A program made the position numbers and the translations under genes. Below the pieces are notes generated by a model, which was given only the letters and a program-made list of their open reading frames with translations, was not told the origin of the DNA and did not search any database. From an uncultured Parabacteroides sp. (GTDB lineage Bacteria; Bacteroidota; Bacteroidia; Bacteroidales; Tannerellaceae): 41,406 nt of DNA. The DNA lies in NCBI RefSeq assembly GCF_905196875.1, contig NZ_CAJJWO010000046.1, positions 1 through 41,406 of the forward strand, in the 5' to 3' direction. Every line of letters begins with the position of its first letter. Within the stretch, counting starts at the first letter, position 1. Below, piece after piece: positions 24,468 to 32,818 of the stretch.

Positions 24468-24496
24468 CAAAAGTAGTCAAACATTCTTTATAACAA
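24468..24496 (-). promoter_or_regulatory. Promoter of the etfB-etfA-acd operon
   Basis: On the minus strand TTG (24496-24494, within CTTTG), an 18-bp spacer and TACTTTTG (24475-24468) match the Bacteroidota consensus. Confidence 0.7.
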
Positions 24497-24553
24497 AGAA
24501 CTTTAACCTGAAATGTGCACACTTTAGGGTTTTTTGAGCATGCGGCGTGACTA

Positions 24554-25942
24554 TTATTTATTAACTTTTGAGGTATCGAGACGCTTTACTATCTGGCCGT
24601 AAACGATCAGGGCTAATGCGGATACCAGTGCGATCGCTCCGAAATAATACCATATGTAATGTGCGTGTGCACTGGCAGCAACCCATTCTTCATGAGTCGC
24701 AAACAGCGTCGGTTCCGGGCAATATTTGCTTAACAGGTAACCTGATAAACCGAATCCGAGAATGGACGACAGAAAAGAGTGTAGATGACTAAATCCAAGA
24801 TACAGGCCTTCTTCCCCTTTCGGTGCCTGCAACGAGAAATATTCGAGGAAACGGGGTGAAATGAATGTCTCGGCCAGTCCCTGGAAAACAATACCGACTA
24901 CCATCATAAAAGCTACCGGATGCATACCCAGAATCGTCGTGTTTCCTTCCAGCATATTTCCGTATGCCATACAAAGGGCCGATACCGGCATAATGAACAT
25001 ACCGAATGTCATGGATGTCAGTGCTGTTTTTTTACGCATTAACTGAGTGACCAAGTTTACTGTTAATACGACTACCAACGGATTGACATTGGCATACCAG
25101 GAGGGAGAGGCTCCTTCGCCTGCCAGACGTAAAACATATTTAGGCATGGTGGCATATAATTGATGTTGTACCATCCAGAAACCGGTGATAATAAGGATCA
25201 GGGTAATCAGTCGTCCGTTGGTGCAGACTTTGATCAATGCAACCCATATTTGTCTGAAAGTTTTTCCTTCGCCCGAATGCTGGCTACTTTTATAAAAGAA
25301 CCAGATGGCTATCAAAGCAAGGAATGTCATCGATGCCGAGAAATAGTTGAGGGTAATCAACCCTTCGTTCCCTAATGCTTCGCGCAACGGTTTTACGATG
25401 GTCTTACCCGAGAAGGCTCCGATATTGACCATGGCATAGAAGATGGAGAAACCTTTGGCACGGGTTTCGGGGGTTGTTTCTTTGGCTACTGTTCCGGAGA
25501 TCACACTTTTGATAAATGAACCGCCGATAACGATTAATGCCATGATCGGAATAATACCGTATCGAAGATTACTTTCCAGTAATCCTTTGAATGTAGTAGT
25601 TGTTCCATACTCGACGAGGCCGGCCGATTGCAACCAGGTAGGATAAACCCCTAGTCCGGCATAACCGATAGTCAGTAATGTAAATGCCAGCAGCATGGAG
25701 TTGCGGAAACCGATTTTGTCGGCCAGTGCTCCTGCAAATGTGGGGAGCAGGTAAAGGAAGGCGGAGAATGTTCCGGCAATAGTTGCCGCCTGGATATCGT
25801 TAAATCCGAGAATGCGGCTGAGGTAGAGTGTTATTACGATAAATACGCCATAGTAGGCTGCACGTTCAAAAAGTTCGACGGTGTTGGCAACCCAAAACGC
25901 TTTACTAAATTTGATTTTCTCTTTCTTTGCTGTCGTGTTCAT
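24554..25942 (-). CDS. POT/PTR-like major facilitator transporter
   Basis: 462 residues with 12 or more membrane segments. The first TM contains VELFERAAYYG (E23, E26, R27, Y30-Y31-G32), which matches the proton-coupled oligopeptide transporter motif ExxERFxYYG with Ala in place of Phe. A later KETTPETRAKGFSIFYAMVNIGAFSG segment is also typical of the POT group. The substrate could be di/tripeptides or related small molecules. It lies between the GHL10 gene and the etf operon on the same strand, separated from the former by a strong hairpin, so it is probably transcribed alone. Confidence in the superfamily is high, in peptide transport moderate. Confidence 0.88.
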   Translation of the reverse strand: MNTTAKKEKIKFSKAFWVANTVELFERAAYYGVFIVITLYLSRILGFNDIQAATIAGTFSAFLYLLPTFAGALADKIGFRNSMLLAFTLLTIGYAGLGVYPTWLQSAGLVEYGTTTTFKGLLESNLRYGIIPIMALIVIGGSFIKSVISGTVAKETTPETRAKGFSIFYAMVNIGAFSGKTIVKPLREALGNEGLITLNYFSASMTFLALIAIWFFYKSSQHSGEGKTFRQIWVALIKVCTNGRLITLILIITGFWMVQHQLYATMPKYVLRLAGEGASPSWYANVNPLVVVLTVNLVTQLMRKKTALTSMTFGMFIMPVSALCMAYGNMLEGNTTILGMHPVAFMMVVGIVFQGLAETFISPRFLEYFSLQAPKGEEGLYLGFSHLHSFLSSILGFGLSGYLLSKYCPEPTLFATHEEWVAASAHAHYIWYYFGAIALVSALALIVYGQIVKRLDTSKVNK

Positions 25943-25983
25943 GTGATAGTTGTTAGTTTATAGAATTTAGAATAGAAATGTAA

Positions 25984-26032
25984 AACGCAGGTATAAGCAG
26001 ATGAGAAAATTAGAGCTGCGTATACCTGCGTT
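25984..26032. terminator. Long hairpin, likely terminator of the rsmG-gcvP-GHL10 run
   Basis: Perfect 12-bp arms, AACGCAGGTATA (25984-25995) and TATACCTGCGTT (26021-26032), with further pairing of AGCAG and CTGC inside. On the minus strand the 3' arm is followed by TTTTACATTT. It begins 22 bp after the stop of the GHL10 gene. Confidence 0.7.
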
Positions 26033-26054
26033 GTTTACATACTGTATAAGTTAT

Positions 26055-27167
26055 TTATTTCTTCGTGTATGTCTGGTGAATGGCTTTGTCGAACGCTTTC
26101 CAGTGTTCGTCCGTCATTCCTTGCGGGGTGAAAAGGCAAACGCCTGCCGCTCCGCTTTCCATGGCTCCGCGTACTGCTTCTTCTATTTCAGAAGGGATCA
26201 GTCCGTGTCCTTCCGGATCTTTGATATTGGCTTTGTTCTGCCAGTCATGGCAGATGAAAAGGCCACTGTAAACCGGGAATTTATTATTAACCGCATCCAC
26301 TTCTTCTTTAGTGATCTTACCAACCCAGGCAGCATCTTCCAAATAGAAATCATTGTAGTTCATAGGGAATACAGCATCTATATTCCATTCGTCCCATTCC
26401 TGGCGAACCATCCATTTAGCATGAGAATCGGGTCCGGGGAATACAGCTGCGCTGACCTTTTTGCCTTTGGCATGGACTGCGTCGGCAATATGATTGACCA
26501 GGTGAGTGATCACGTCGCAACGGAATTGTGCCCATTCCTCACATTTAGAAGGGTCTTCCACTGTTTTGATATCGATGCCTGTTGCTGCCTTAAAGTCGGC
26601 AACACATTTGTCGCAATAGCAGTAGTCGGCAGTCGGATACTCTTCGTTCATTACCAGTCCGTACTTTTCCCACAAGCCTTTTGCCAGAATGACATCGACA
26701 TAGCGGATATAGTCGAAATGAACATAATCAACATCGGGAATAGCGGCAATCTTTTCATATTCGCCAGTCAGGAAGTTAATTACATTTTCATTGTTCGGAC
26801 ACATGAATTTGTAGTAGGGGACATAAGCCTGTACGTTGTAGGCAGATTCTCCGTTACGGTTAACGGCATACCAGGTAGAGTCGGCATCGCCTTTCAGCAT
26901 GGTGGGTATCCATGCATGATATTCCAGTCCGTTGGCATGAGCTACTTTGGCGGCACGTGCCTGTTTTTCTACGTTGAAACCGGCATTATAGCAAATACCG
27001 TCCAGACCGTGAGATTTCCACTTGCTGAAATCGGCCTGTAAAGTTTCTTCGGTGGTATTGCCACCTTCACCTTGCCAGCCGTACGCTTTAATCTTTGTTT
27101 CAGGAGCTTTGGTGCAAGCCGTAGCCAAAAGAGCAACGGCTGCCAAAGCGATAAATACTTTTTTCAT
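26055..27167 (-). CDS. GHL10-type family 10 glycosylhydrolase-like lipoprotein
   Basis: 370 residues. A lipoprotein signal peptide with lipobox LLATAC (Cys about residue 18) places it on a membrane surface. The body is a TIM-barrel: YGWQGEGG, the DYVHFDYIRYVD segment (about 140-155) is the hallmark of the GHL10 group, followed by CYCDKCVADF and AAVFPGPDSH and NIDAVFPMNYNDFY. Relatives are predicted to act on glycans, but catalytic activity is rarely proven. The CYCDKC and KCEEW cysteines are unusual for an exported protein and may bind metal or form disulfides. It starts 19 bp after gcvP and probably shares its transcript. Confidence 0.85.
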   Translation of the reverse strand: MKKVFIALAAVALLATACTKAPETKIKAYGWQGEGGNTTEETLQADFSKWKSHGLDGICYNAGFNVEKQARAAKVAHANGLEYHAWIPTMLKGDADSTWYAVNRNGESAYNVQAYVPYYKFMCPNNENVINFLTGEYEKIAAIPDVDYVHFDYIRYVDVILAKGLWEKYGLVMNEEYPTADYCYCDKCVADFKAATGIDIKTVEDPSKCEEWAQFRCDVITHLVNHIADAVHAKGKKVSAAVFPGPDSHAKWMVRQEWDEWNIDAVFPMNYNDFYLEDAAWVGKITKEEVDAVNNKFPVYSGLFICHDWQNKANIKDPEGHGLIPSEIEEAVRGAMESGAAGVCLFTPQGMTDEHWKAFDKAIHQTYTKK

Positions 27168-27186
27168 TCAGATTTGTTTGTTGTTA

Positions 27187-30039
27187 TTAAATTTCACAAG
27201 CACAAAGAGTCGGGATCAGGTTACGGTCGCCATAAGCGTTATCTACGCGTGCCACATTGATCCAGAATTTACTGTCATGCAACCATTCCAGCGGGAAAGC
27301 TGCTTTACTACGAGGGTATTCATGCTTCCATTCATCGGCTGTTACTTCGTATTCAGGATGCGGAGCATTTTTGAGCACATTATCTTCTTTGGAAGCTTTT
27401 CCTTCTTCTACTTCTTTGATCTCTTTCCAGATGCAATCCATAACTTCGGCGAAACGGTCGAGTTCGGCTTTGCTTTCGCTTTCGGTCGGTTCGACCATCA
27501 GCGTGCCGTGTACCGGGAACGACAGTGTAGGAGCGTGATAACCGAAGTCCATCAGACGTTTGGCGATATCGCCTTCATCGATACCGGATGCTTCTTTTAC
27601 GCCACGGCATTCGAGGATCAACTCGTGGCCGACACGTCCTGTGGCTCCTGTATAAACGATTCCGTAAGTATCTTTAAATTTAGAAGCCAGATAGTTTGCG
27701 TTCAGGATAGCAGTTTTAGTTACTGTTTCCAGTCCTTCTGTTCCCAACATGCGAATATAAGCGTATGTGATAGGAAGAACACCTGCGCTACCGTAAGGAG
27801 CGGAAGATACTGTATTCTGATCGCAACCCCATAATATCGGATGAGACGGCAGGAACGGAACCAGATGTTCTGCAACGCAGATCGGACCAACACCTGGGCC
27901 ACCGCCACCGTGAGGAATAGCAAATGTTTTGTGGAGGTTCAGGTGACAAACGTCGGCACCGATCGTACCCGGGTTGGTCAGTCCTACCTGTGCATTCATA
28001 TTGGCACCGTCCATATACACCTGTGCGCCGCATGCATGGATGATATCACACATTTCTTTGATGTCGACTTCGAAGATACCGTGTGTGGAAGGATAAGTGA
28101 TCATGGTTGCTGCCAGGTTCTCCTTATTTTCTTCTGCTTTGGCACGGAAGTCTTCCAGATCGATATTTCCGTTTTCGTCGCATTTAACAGTAACGGTTGT
28201 ATAGCCACACTGGATTGCGCTTGCCGGATTTGTACCGTGTGCGGAAGCCGGAAGGAGGACGATGTTTCTATGTCCTTGTCCGATACTTTCCAGGTAAGCA
28301 CGGATCACACGCAGACCGGTATATTCGCCGGCAGCACCTGAGTTCGGTTGCAGGGTAGCTCCCTTAAATCCGGTGATCTCTGTCAGATAGTTACAAAGAT
28401 TTTCAATCAACTCTTTGTAGCCTTCCACTTGTTCTTCCGGAGCATACGGGTGAATATTCTGGAATTCGGGACGGCCCAGTGGCAACATACTTGAGGCTGA
28501 ATTCAGCTTCATGGTACATGAACCCAGGGAGATCATCGACTGTGCCAGTGATACGTCTTTACGTCCCAAGCGGGTAATGTAACGCATCAACTCTGTTTCC
28601 GTATGATATTTCTTGAATACATCTTCCTGCAGGAAGTCGGACGCACGGGCAAATTTCTTATCGAAATAAGTCTTTTCCGGAATAGCTTCTTCCAACATAT
28701 AATCTTTTCCGGCAGCTCCGGCAAAGATGTATAATAACACGCCTATATCAGTCGGTTGCGTTGTTTCATCGATACTGATACCTACTTGTCCGGCTTCGAA
28801 GTAGCGAAGGTTTACTTTACATTCCAATGCGATTTCGCGAAGAACGTTTACAGAAACATGAGCCGGTAATTCGATCTTCAACGTATCGAAATAATCCTTA
28901 TTCAGTTGTCTGTAACCCAACTTTTCAAGTTCTGCAGCCAGGAAGCCTGCTGATGCATGGATGCGTCCGGCAATATCACGCAGACCATCTGCACCGTGAT
29001 AAACGGCATAGAATCCGGCCATTGTGGCAAGCAGAGCCTGCGCGGTACAGATATTAGATGTCGCTTTTTCACGTTTGATGTGTTGTTCGCGTGTCTGCAA
29101 AGCCAGACGATAAGCCGGATGTCCGTAAGCATCTTTCGAAATACCGATGATACGTCCCGGAATAGCACGTTTATATTCGTCTTTTGTTGCAAAGAATGCA
29201 GCAGACGGACCACCGTAGAACATCGGGATACCGAAACGCTGGCTGCTACCGAATACGACATCTGCTCCCCATTCGCCCGGAGGAGTCAATAATACCAGGC
29301 TCATCAGGTCGGCTGCTACGGCTACACGGGTTTCGTTAGCGTTAGCTTTGGCTACAAAATCTTTATAATCTTCAATCGAACCGCTTGCATTCGGATATTG
29401 AACGATTGCACCGAATACATCAGGAGTGAATTCGAATGTCTTGTAGTCACCTGTTACCACCTTGATGCCTTGCGGGATCATACGGGTATTGATAACTGCA
29501 AGTGTGGAGGCGAATACATTTTCATCTACAAATAATGTATTGGCTCCGGCTTTAGCCTGTGCACGGCTGCGGCTACCGTGAAACATCGTAGCAGCTTCGG
29601 CTGCAGCAGTTGCTTCATCCAGCAGGGAGCAGTTGGTAAGAGGCAATGCTGTCAGTTCGCTGATCACTGTCTGGAAATTAAGCAAAGCTTCCAGACGTCC
29701 CTGCGATACTTCTGCCTGATACGGAGTATAGGAAGTATACCATGCAGGATTTTCGAATACGTTCCGCTGAATAGGGGCAGGGCAGATGGTATCGTACCAG
29801 CCCATGCCGATATAGGATGTAAATACTTCGTTCTTGGATGCCAGTTCAGAGATATGTTCGGCATATTCCCGTTCCGTCATCGGTTCCGGAAGATTCAGAG
29901 GTTCTTTAAGACGGATATTGGCCGGAATGGTCTGGTCAATCAGTTCGTCAACCGATTTAACACCGATAGCTTCGAGCATAGCCGGAATATCTTCCTTTGC
30001 AATGCCGACATGACGGTTTACAAATTTATTTGTGTCCAT
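27187..30039 (-). CDS. gcvP: Glycine dehydrogenase (decarboxylating), P-protein
   Basis: 950 residues, the normal length of single-chain GcvP. Both halves of the pseudo-dimer are present: the N-terminal GcvP-N fold (FVNRHVGIAKEDIPAML... SLLDEATAAAEAA) and the catalytic C half. The C half carries SLGSCTMKLNS, QPNSGAAGEYTGL, SAHGTNPASA and the PLP lysine in NLHKTFAIPHGGGGPGVGP. The enzyme decarboxylates glycine and transfers the aminomethyl group to lipoyl-GcvH. gcvT and gcvH are not in the window, so gcvP is separated from the rest of the system, as is common in Bacteroidales. It starts 14 bp after the MBL hydrolase gene. Confidence 0.97.
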   Translation of the reverse strand: MDTNKFVNRHVGIAKEDIPAMLEAIGVKSVDELIDQTIPANIRLKEPLNLPEPMTEREYAEHISELASKNEVFTSYIGMGWYDTICPAPIQRNVFENPAWYTSYTPYQAEVSQGRLEALLNFQTVISELTALPLTNCSLLDEATAAAEAATMFHGSRSRAQAKAGANTLFVDENVFASTLAVINTRMIPQGIKVVTGDYKTFEFTPDVFGAIVQYPNASGSIEDYKDFVAKANANETRVAVAADLMSLVLLTPPGEWGADVVFGSSQRFGIPMFYGGPSAAFFATKDEYKRAIPGRIIGISKDAYGHPAYRLALQTREQHIKREKATSNICTAQALLATMAGFYAVYHGADGLRDIAGRIHASAGFLAAELEKLGYRQLNKDYFDTLKIELPAHVSVNVLREIALECKVNLRYFEAGQVGISIDETTQPTDIGVLLYIFAGAAGKDYMLEEAIPEKTYFDKKFARASDFLQEDVFKKYHTETELMRYITRLGRKDVSLAQSMISLGSCTMKLNSASSMLPLGRPEFQNIHPYAPEEQVEGYKELIENLCNYLTEITGFKGATLQPNSGAAGEYTGLRVIRAYLESIGQGHRNIVLLPASAHGTNPASAIQCGYTTVTVKCDENGNIDLEDFRAKAEENKENLAATMITYPSTHGIFEVDIKEMCDIIHACGAQVYMDGANMNAQVGLTNPGTIGADVCHLNLHKTFAIPHGGGGPGVGPICVAEHLVPFLPSHPILWGCDQNTVSSAPYGSAGVLPITYAYIRMLGTEGLETVTKTAILNANYLASKFKDTYGIVYTGATGRVGHELILECRGVKEASGIDEGDIAKRLMDFGYHAPTLSFPVHGTLMVEPTESESKAELDRFAEVMDCIWKEIKEVEEGKASKEDNVLKNAPHPEYEVTADEWKHEYPRSKAAFPLEWLHDSKFWINVARVDNAYGDRNLIPTLCACEI

Positions 30040-30053
30040 AGTATTTAATGTGT

Positions 30054-30692
30054 TTATAAATAAGGATTGTTTAATTTTTCGTCGATGATTGTTGTTTCCG
30101 GACCGTGACCGGGATAAACGACTGTTTCGTCAGGAAGAGATAACAGTTTATCGTTAATTGCGGCTATCAGGACTTCCTGGTTTCCGCCCCACAAGTCTGT
30201 ACGTCCGATACTGTTTGCAAACAAGGCATCACCCACAATGACAAAGCCGTTTTTCTTATTATAGAACGCTACACTGCCGGGTGAATGTCCGGGAACGGTC
30301 AGTACCACTAATTCGGAATGCCCGAATTTGACCACTTCATTACCTGCCAGGTATTTCCCAACCGGAATATTTTCCATTTTACCGGGAACGCCGAATAGTC
30401 TCGCTTGCTCTTCAGGAGCAGGAAGCTGTTCAACATCCGCCTTGTTTGCCTCCGGTTTCAGGCCATACGTCTTATATACAAACGGATTGCCGAAGACATG
30501 ATCCAGATGAAGATGGGTGCAGAGCAAATGCTTTACTACCAGCTTATTTTCGGAGATAAAGTCACTCAGTGCTTTCTCTTCTTCTTTACGGCAACAACCA
30601 CAGTCGATAATGACTGCTTCTTTCGTATCGTCATACAATACGAAGGTGTTTTCCTGAAAGTAATTAAATTGAAATGCTTGTATTGTAATCAT
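30054..30692 (-). CDS. Metallo-beta-lactamase-fold hydrolase, glyoxalase II-like
   Basis: 212 residues. The metal ligands of the MBL fold are complete: HLHLDH in LLCTHLHLDHVFGNP, His in VPGHSPGSVAF, Asp in VIVGDALF and the last His in VYPGHGPET. The short length (no C-terminal glyoxalase II helical domain) places it with the YcbL-like subgroup of thioesterase-type enzymes. The likely substrate is a small thioester such as S-lactoylglutathione or an analogue, but this is unproven. The gene overlaps rsmG by 4 bp (ATGA), so translation is coupled. Confidence 0.93.
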   Translation of the reverse strand: MITIQAFQFNYFQENTFVLYDDTKEAVIIDCGCCRKEEEKALSDFISENKLVVKHLLCTHLHLDHVFGNPFVYKTYGLKPEANKADVEQLPAPEEQARLFGVPGKMENIPVGKYLAGNEVVKFGHSELVVLTVPGHSPGSVAFYNKKNGFVIVGDALFANSIGRTDLWGGNQEVLIAAINDKLLSLPDETVVYPGHGPETTIIDEKLNNPYL

Positions 30693-31309
30693 AGCGGTAC
30701 GTATACAACTTTTTTAGTTTGGAAAAATTCTTCTTTGAAATGCTCCCCCAATTCGATAACGATCGCTTGTTTCTGGTAAGCATGTATCTCGTGTTGGAGT
30801 TCGCCTCCTTTCAGGCAGATCAGCCCATTGGGAAGTGCGTTCTGCTGTTCCTTTTTTATGTTTTTACGGGAAATTTTGATCAGATCGCCTAAAGGCATAA
30901 CGGCCCGACTGACAACGAAGTCGAATTGTTGTTTTTCTTCTTCGGCACGGCAATGACGGAAAGTTACGTTTTTCAGGCCGATTGCTTCCGCTACCGCCTG
31001 TCCGACCTTGATCTTTTTTCCAATGCTGTCGACCAGATGGAACTGCACTTCCGGAAAGAAGATTGCCAGGGGAATTCCCGGAAATCCCCCCCCTGTACCT
31101 ATATCCATTACGGTAGAGCCGTTTTTGAACTTCATCATTTTAGTTAGCCCCAGTGAATGGAGCACATGATGCGGATACAGATTCTCTATATCTTTACGGG
31201 ATATGACGTTGATCTTTGAATTCCAATCAGTATATAAATCATACAGAGCTTCGTACTGTGTCAGTTGCTTTTCACTTAGCTCCGGGAAATAAGTTTTTAT
31301 AAGTTCCAT
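30689..31309 (-). CDS. rsmG: 16S rRNA (guanine527-N7)-methyltransferase
   Basis: 206 residues, the usual length. It begins MELIKTYFPELSEKQLTQYEALYDLYTDWNSKINVISRKD, typical of RsmG, and has the SAM-binding motif VMDIGTGGGFPGIPLAIFFP. Further family segments are LVDSIGKKIKVGQAV and DFVVSRAVMPL. The enzyme methylates G527 of 16S rRNA; loss gives low-level streptomycin resistance in other bacteria. It lies 9 bp after the DUF3298 gene and overlaps the MBL gene. Confidence 0.96.
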   Translation of the reverse strand: MELIKTYFPELSEKQLTQYEALYDLYTDWNSKINVISRKDIENLYPHHVLHSLGLTKMMKFKNGSTVMDIGTGGGFPGIPLAIFFPEVQFHLVDSIGKKIKVGQAVAEAIGLKNVTFRHCRAEEEKQQFDFVVSRAVMPLGDLIKISRKNIKKEQQNALPNGLICLKGGELQHEIHAYQKQAIVIELGEHFKEEFFQTKKVVYVPL

Positions 31310-31318
31310 AGATTGTTT

Positions 31319-32167
31319 TTAAAATGCCAGATGAGCGATCGGACTATCTTTTTTGAGCAGGTATTGTATTTCTTCATACGGAAGATGTACATTCGTTGCA
31401 CCGACTACATAGGCTGCGATCTCATATTCATTAAATGTATAGGTAATACCATAGTCGTCTATCAGGAAATTCCCATTAGGGAAAATTTCTTCTACACTGA
31501 AAAACCCAACACTTTCCAGTTCTTTAGGATTATCAACATTGTTTTGTTTAGCAATCCGGTCTACCAATATCTGAGCCAGATCGTCCTGGAAGTTTTCGAT
31601 AAATATATCTTCTTCTTTGATCAGGTCTCCTGTTTTTGTGTTGATGACGTGGTTGGTGAACGAGTGTGCACCATGCGCGCCGCCTGTGTAGTTGTCAAAG
31701 TTGACTGTATAACTCAGAATATCATTTTTGTTATAAGCAATATCATCCGACGACATTTCAAAGTAAGAGAACCAAGCTCCGACCGGAGTTTCATCTGCTT
31801 TCGCAACTTCAGCCTTGTATTCTTCTTCCAATTCTTTATAGCTGTTCAGATAATCTTCCGTGTATTTGGCGGTAGCCTCTTCGGGAGACAATGTCTCATA
31901 GTTATCACCAAAGTAGGATGACACGAATTGCTGCTGGATCTTTTTCAGTATCTCTTTATTCTCTGACTGTACCGGAAATGTAAAGTTTATTTGCAGGTTA
32001 CAATTCGGGTTCTCCGGATTTTCAAGCAAATGATAGGTTTTATCCACACTGATCGAGTCGAATTTTATATCGTTATCCGCTGTCTTTTTTGTCCCGATAT
32101 TACAACCACTGACAAAAATACTTATAAGAAATAGAGCCACCAATTTCTGGCATAATTGCGTCTTCAT
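31319..32167 (-). CDS. DUF3298/RsiV-like lipoprotein
   Basis: 282 residues. A lipoprotein signal (KLVALFLISIFVSGC) is followed by a DUF4163-like region (about 40-150) and the DUF3298 region (about 180-275) with VNFDNYTGGAHGAHSFTNHVINTKTGDLI and FLIDDYGITYTFNEYEIAAYV. This pair also forms the extracellular domain of the anti-sigma factor RsiV, which binds lysozyme in Bacillus; here there is no anti-sigma part, so the protein is a surface or periplasmic lipoprotein of unknown role. A -7 element TACATTTG lies upstream at 32201-32208. It heads the run to rsmG (9-bp gap). Confidence 0.88.
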   Translation of the reverse strand: MKTQLCQKLVALFLISIFVSGCNIGTKKTADNDIKFDSISVDKTYHLLENPENPNCNLQINFTFPVQSENKEILKKIQQQFVSSYFGDNYETLSPEEATAKYTEDYLNSYKELEEEYKAEVAKADETPVGAWFSYFEMSSDDIAYNKNDILSYTVNFDNYTGGAHGAHSFTNHVINTKTGDLIKEEDIFIENFQDDLAQILVDRIAKQNNVDNPKELESVGFFSVEEIFPNGNFLIDDYGITYTFNEYEIAAYVVGATNVHLPYEEIQYLLKKDSPIAHLAF

Positions 32168-32200
32168 TGTGATACAGATTTAATTTTATACTTTAAATTG

Positions 32201-32208
32201 CAAATGTA
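32201..32208 (-). promoter_or_regulatory. Putative -7 element for the DUF3298-rsmG-gcvP run
   Basis: The minus strand reads TACATTTG, an exact TAnnTTTG match, 33-41 bp upstream of the DUF3298 start. A TTC rather than TTG lies about 21 bp further upstream, so the -33 element is poor. Confidence 0.5.
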
Positions 32209-32303
32209 CATGTTTATCTCCGAATTACCGAATAGATAACCGATTTTATAAATCTTCTCCATCTATCAATTTGTCATACTATGTCATGTAAATAGGATTA
32301 ATA

Positions 32304-32335
32304 TACCGGGTAAATGAAATTAGCCTACCGGGTAA
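32304..32335. promoter_or_regulatory. Two TACCGGGTAA sites 22 bp apart
   Basis: TACCGGGTAA occurs at 32304-32313 and 32326-32335. Its first nine bases are palindromic about the central G (TACC-G-GGTA), and the 22-bp spacing puts both on one helical face. The sites lie in the gap between the DUF3298 gene (leftward) and the small-RNA promoter (rightward). They look like tandem regulator sites; the protein is unknown. Confidence 0.4.
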
Positions 32336-32464
32336 TATTTTTTAACTAATCATATGACTATTGAAACGATCTGATTGATGTCATAAGATAAAATCTGTTG
32401 TAGAGGAAACAGGCGGTATAGTGGCTGTTTATGGAAGATTTAGCATATATTTTTTTACGAAAAA

Positions 32465-32494
32465 TTGATTATTTAAATCTTCTGCTTATCTTTG
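32465..32494 (+). promoter_or_regulatory. Strong Bacteroidota promoter in the 32 kb gap
   Basis: TTG at 32465-32467, exactly 19 bp, and TATCTTTG at 32487-32494. It is a perfect consensus match, with transcription expected to start around 32499-32501. There is no convincing start codon and ORF close behind it. Confidence 0.75.
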
Positions 32495-32499
32495 TCCCG

Positions 32500-32771
32500 C
32501 GCATGAAATGCAAGGAGTTGCAATGCGCATTGCTTTTTTTATTGGACATAAGCGTTTTAAATATTATTTGGCATTGAAATCTCGACAATTTCATTCCCAA
32601 CAAATAATAGGCAGTGAATGCAGATGTTCTTGTCTATCTATGCACAATATAGAATTGTTTAAAATTGATTCGTGTATATGGATAAGAGCGTGGTACTGTT
32701 ATATATATTGTTGGGGGGCCTGTCGAGAGCCTCAATGTCTATATATAAACAGTTTCCACGCTTCTTTTTTT
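32500..32771 (+). ncRNA. Candidate small structured RNA, about 270 nt
   Basis: The stretch runs from a consensus promoter to a strong intrinsic terminator without a convincing coding sequence. The 5' end can fold at once: GCGCAT (32499-32504) pairs with ATGCGC (32523-32528), with an inner TGCA/TGCA pair; it is followed by ATTGC and a seven-T run (32534-32540), which may be an early attenuator. The 3' end is a long hairpin: AGCGTGG (32687-32693) with CCACGCT (32756-32762), CTGTT with AACAG, and alternating TATATA arms, closed by T-rich sequence to 32771. I do not recognise the RNA family. It may be a trans-acting sRNA, or a leader for the gene at 32819. Confidence 0.45.
32687..32771 (+). terminator. 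Long imperfect hairpin with T-run
   Basis: The outer stem AGCGTGG/CCACGCT and inner CTGTT/AACAG and TATATA pairs give a stem of over 20 bp, capped by a smaller TTG...GGC / GCC...CAA hairpin. TTCTTTTTTT follows the 3' arm. Confidence 0.75.
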
Positions 32772-32818
32772 GTTTTATCCAGTCGGGGAATTGATGGATA
32801 GTTTGTTAGCCTTGAATC

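Noticed and set aside
26001..27041. Long plus-strand ORF opposite the GHL10 gene
   Set aside because: The minus-strand product has a lipobox and GHL10 motifs; the plus-strand frame has none.
32508..32801. A 97-codon ORF in the 32 kb gap
   Set aside because: It begins inside the 5' hairpin, runs through the terminator hairpin and its T-run, has an atypical Cys-rich composition and no family resemblance; the DNA structure is better explained as an RNA gene.
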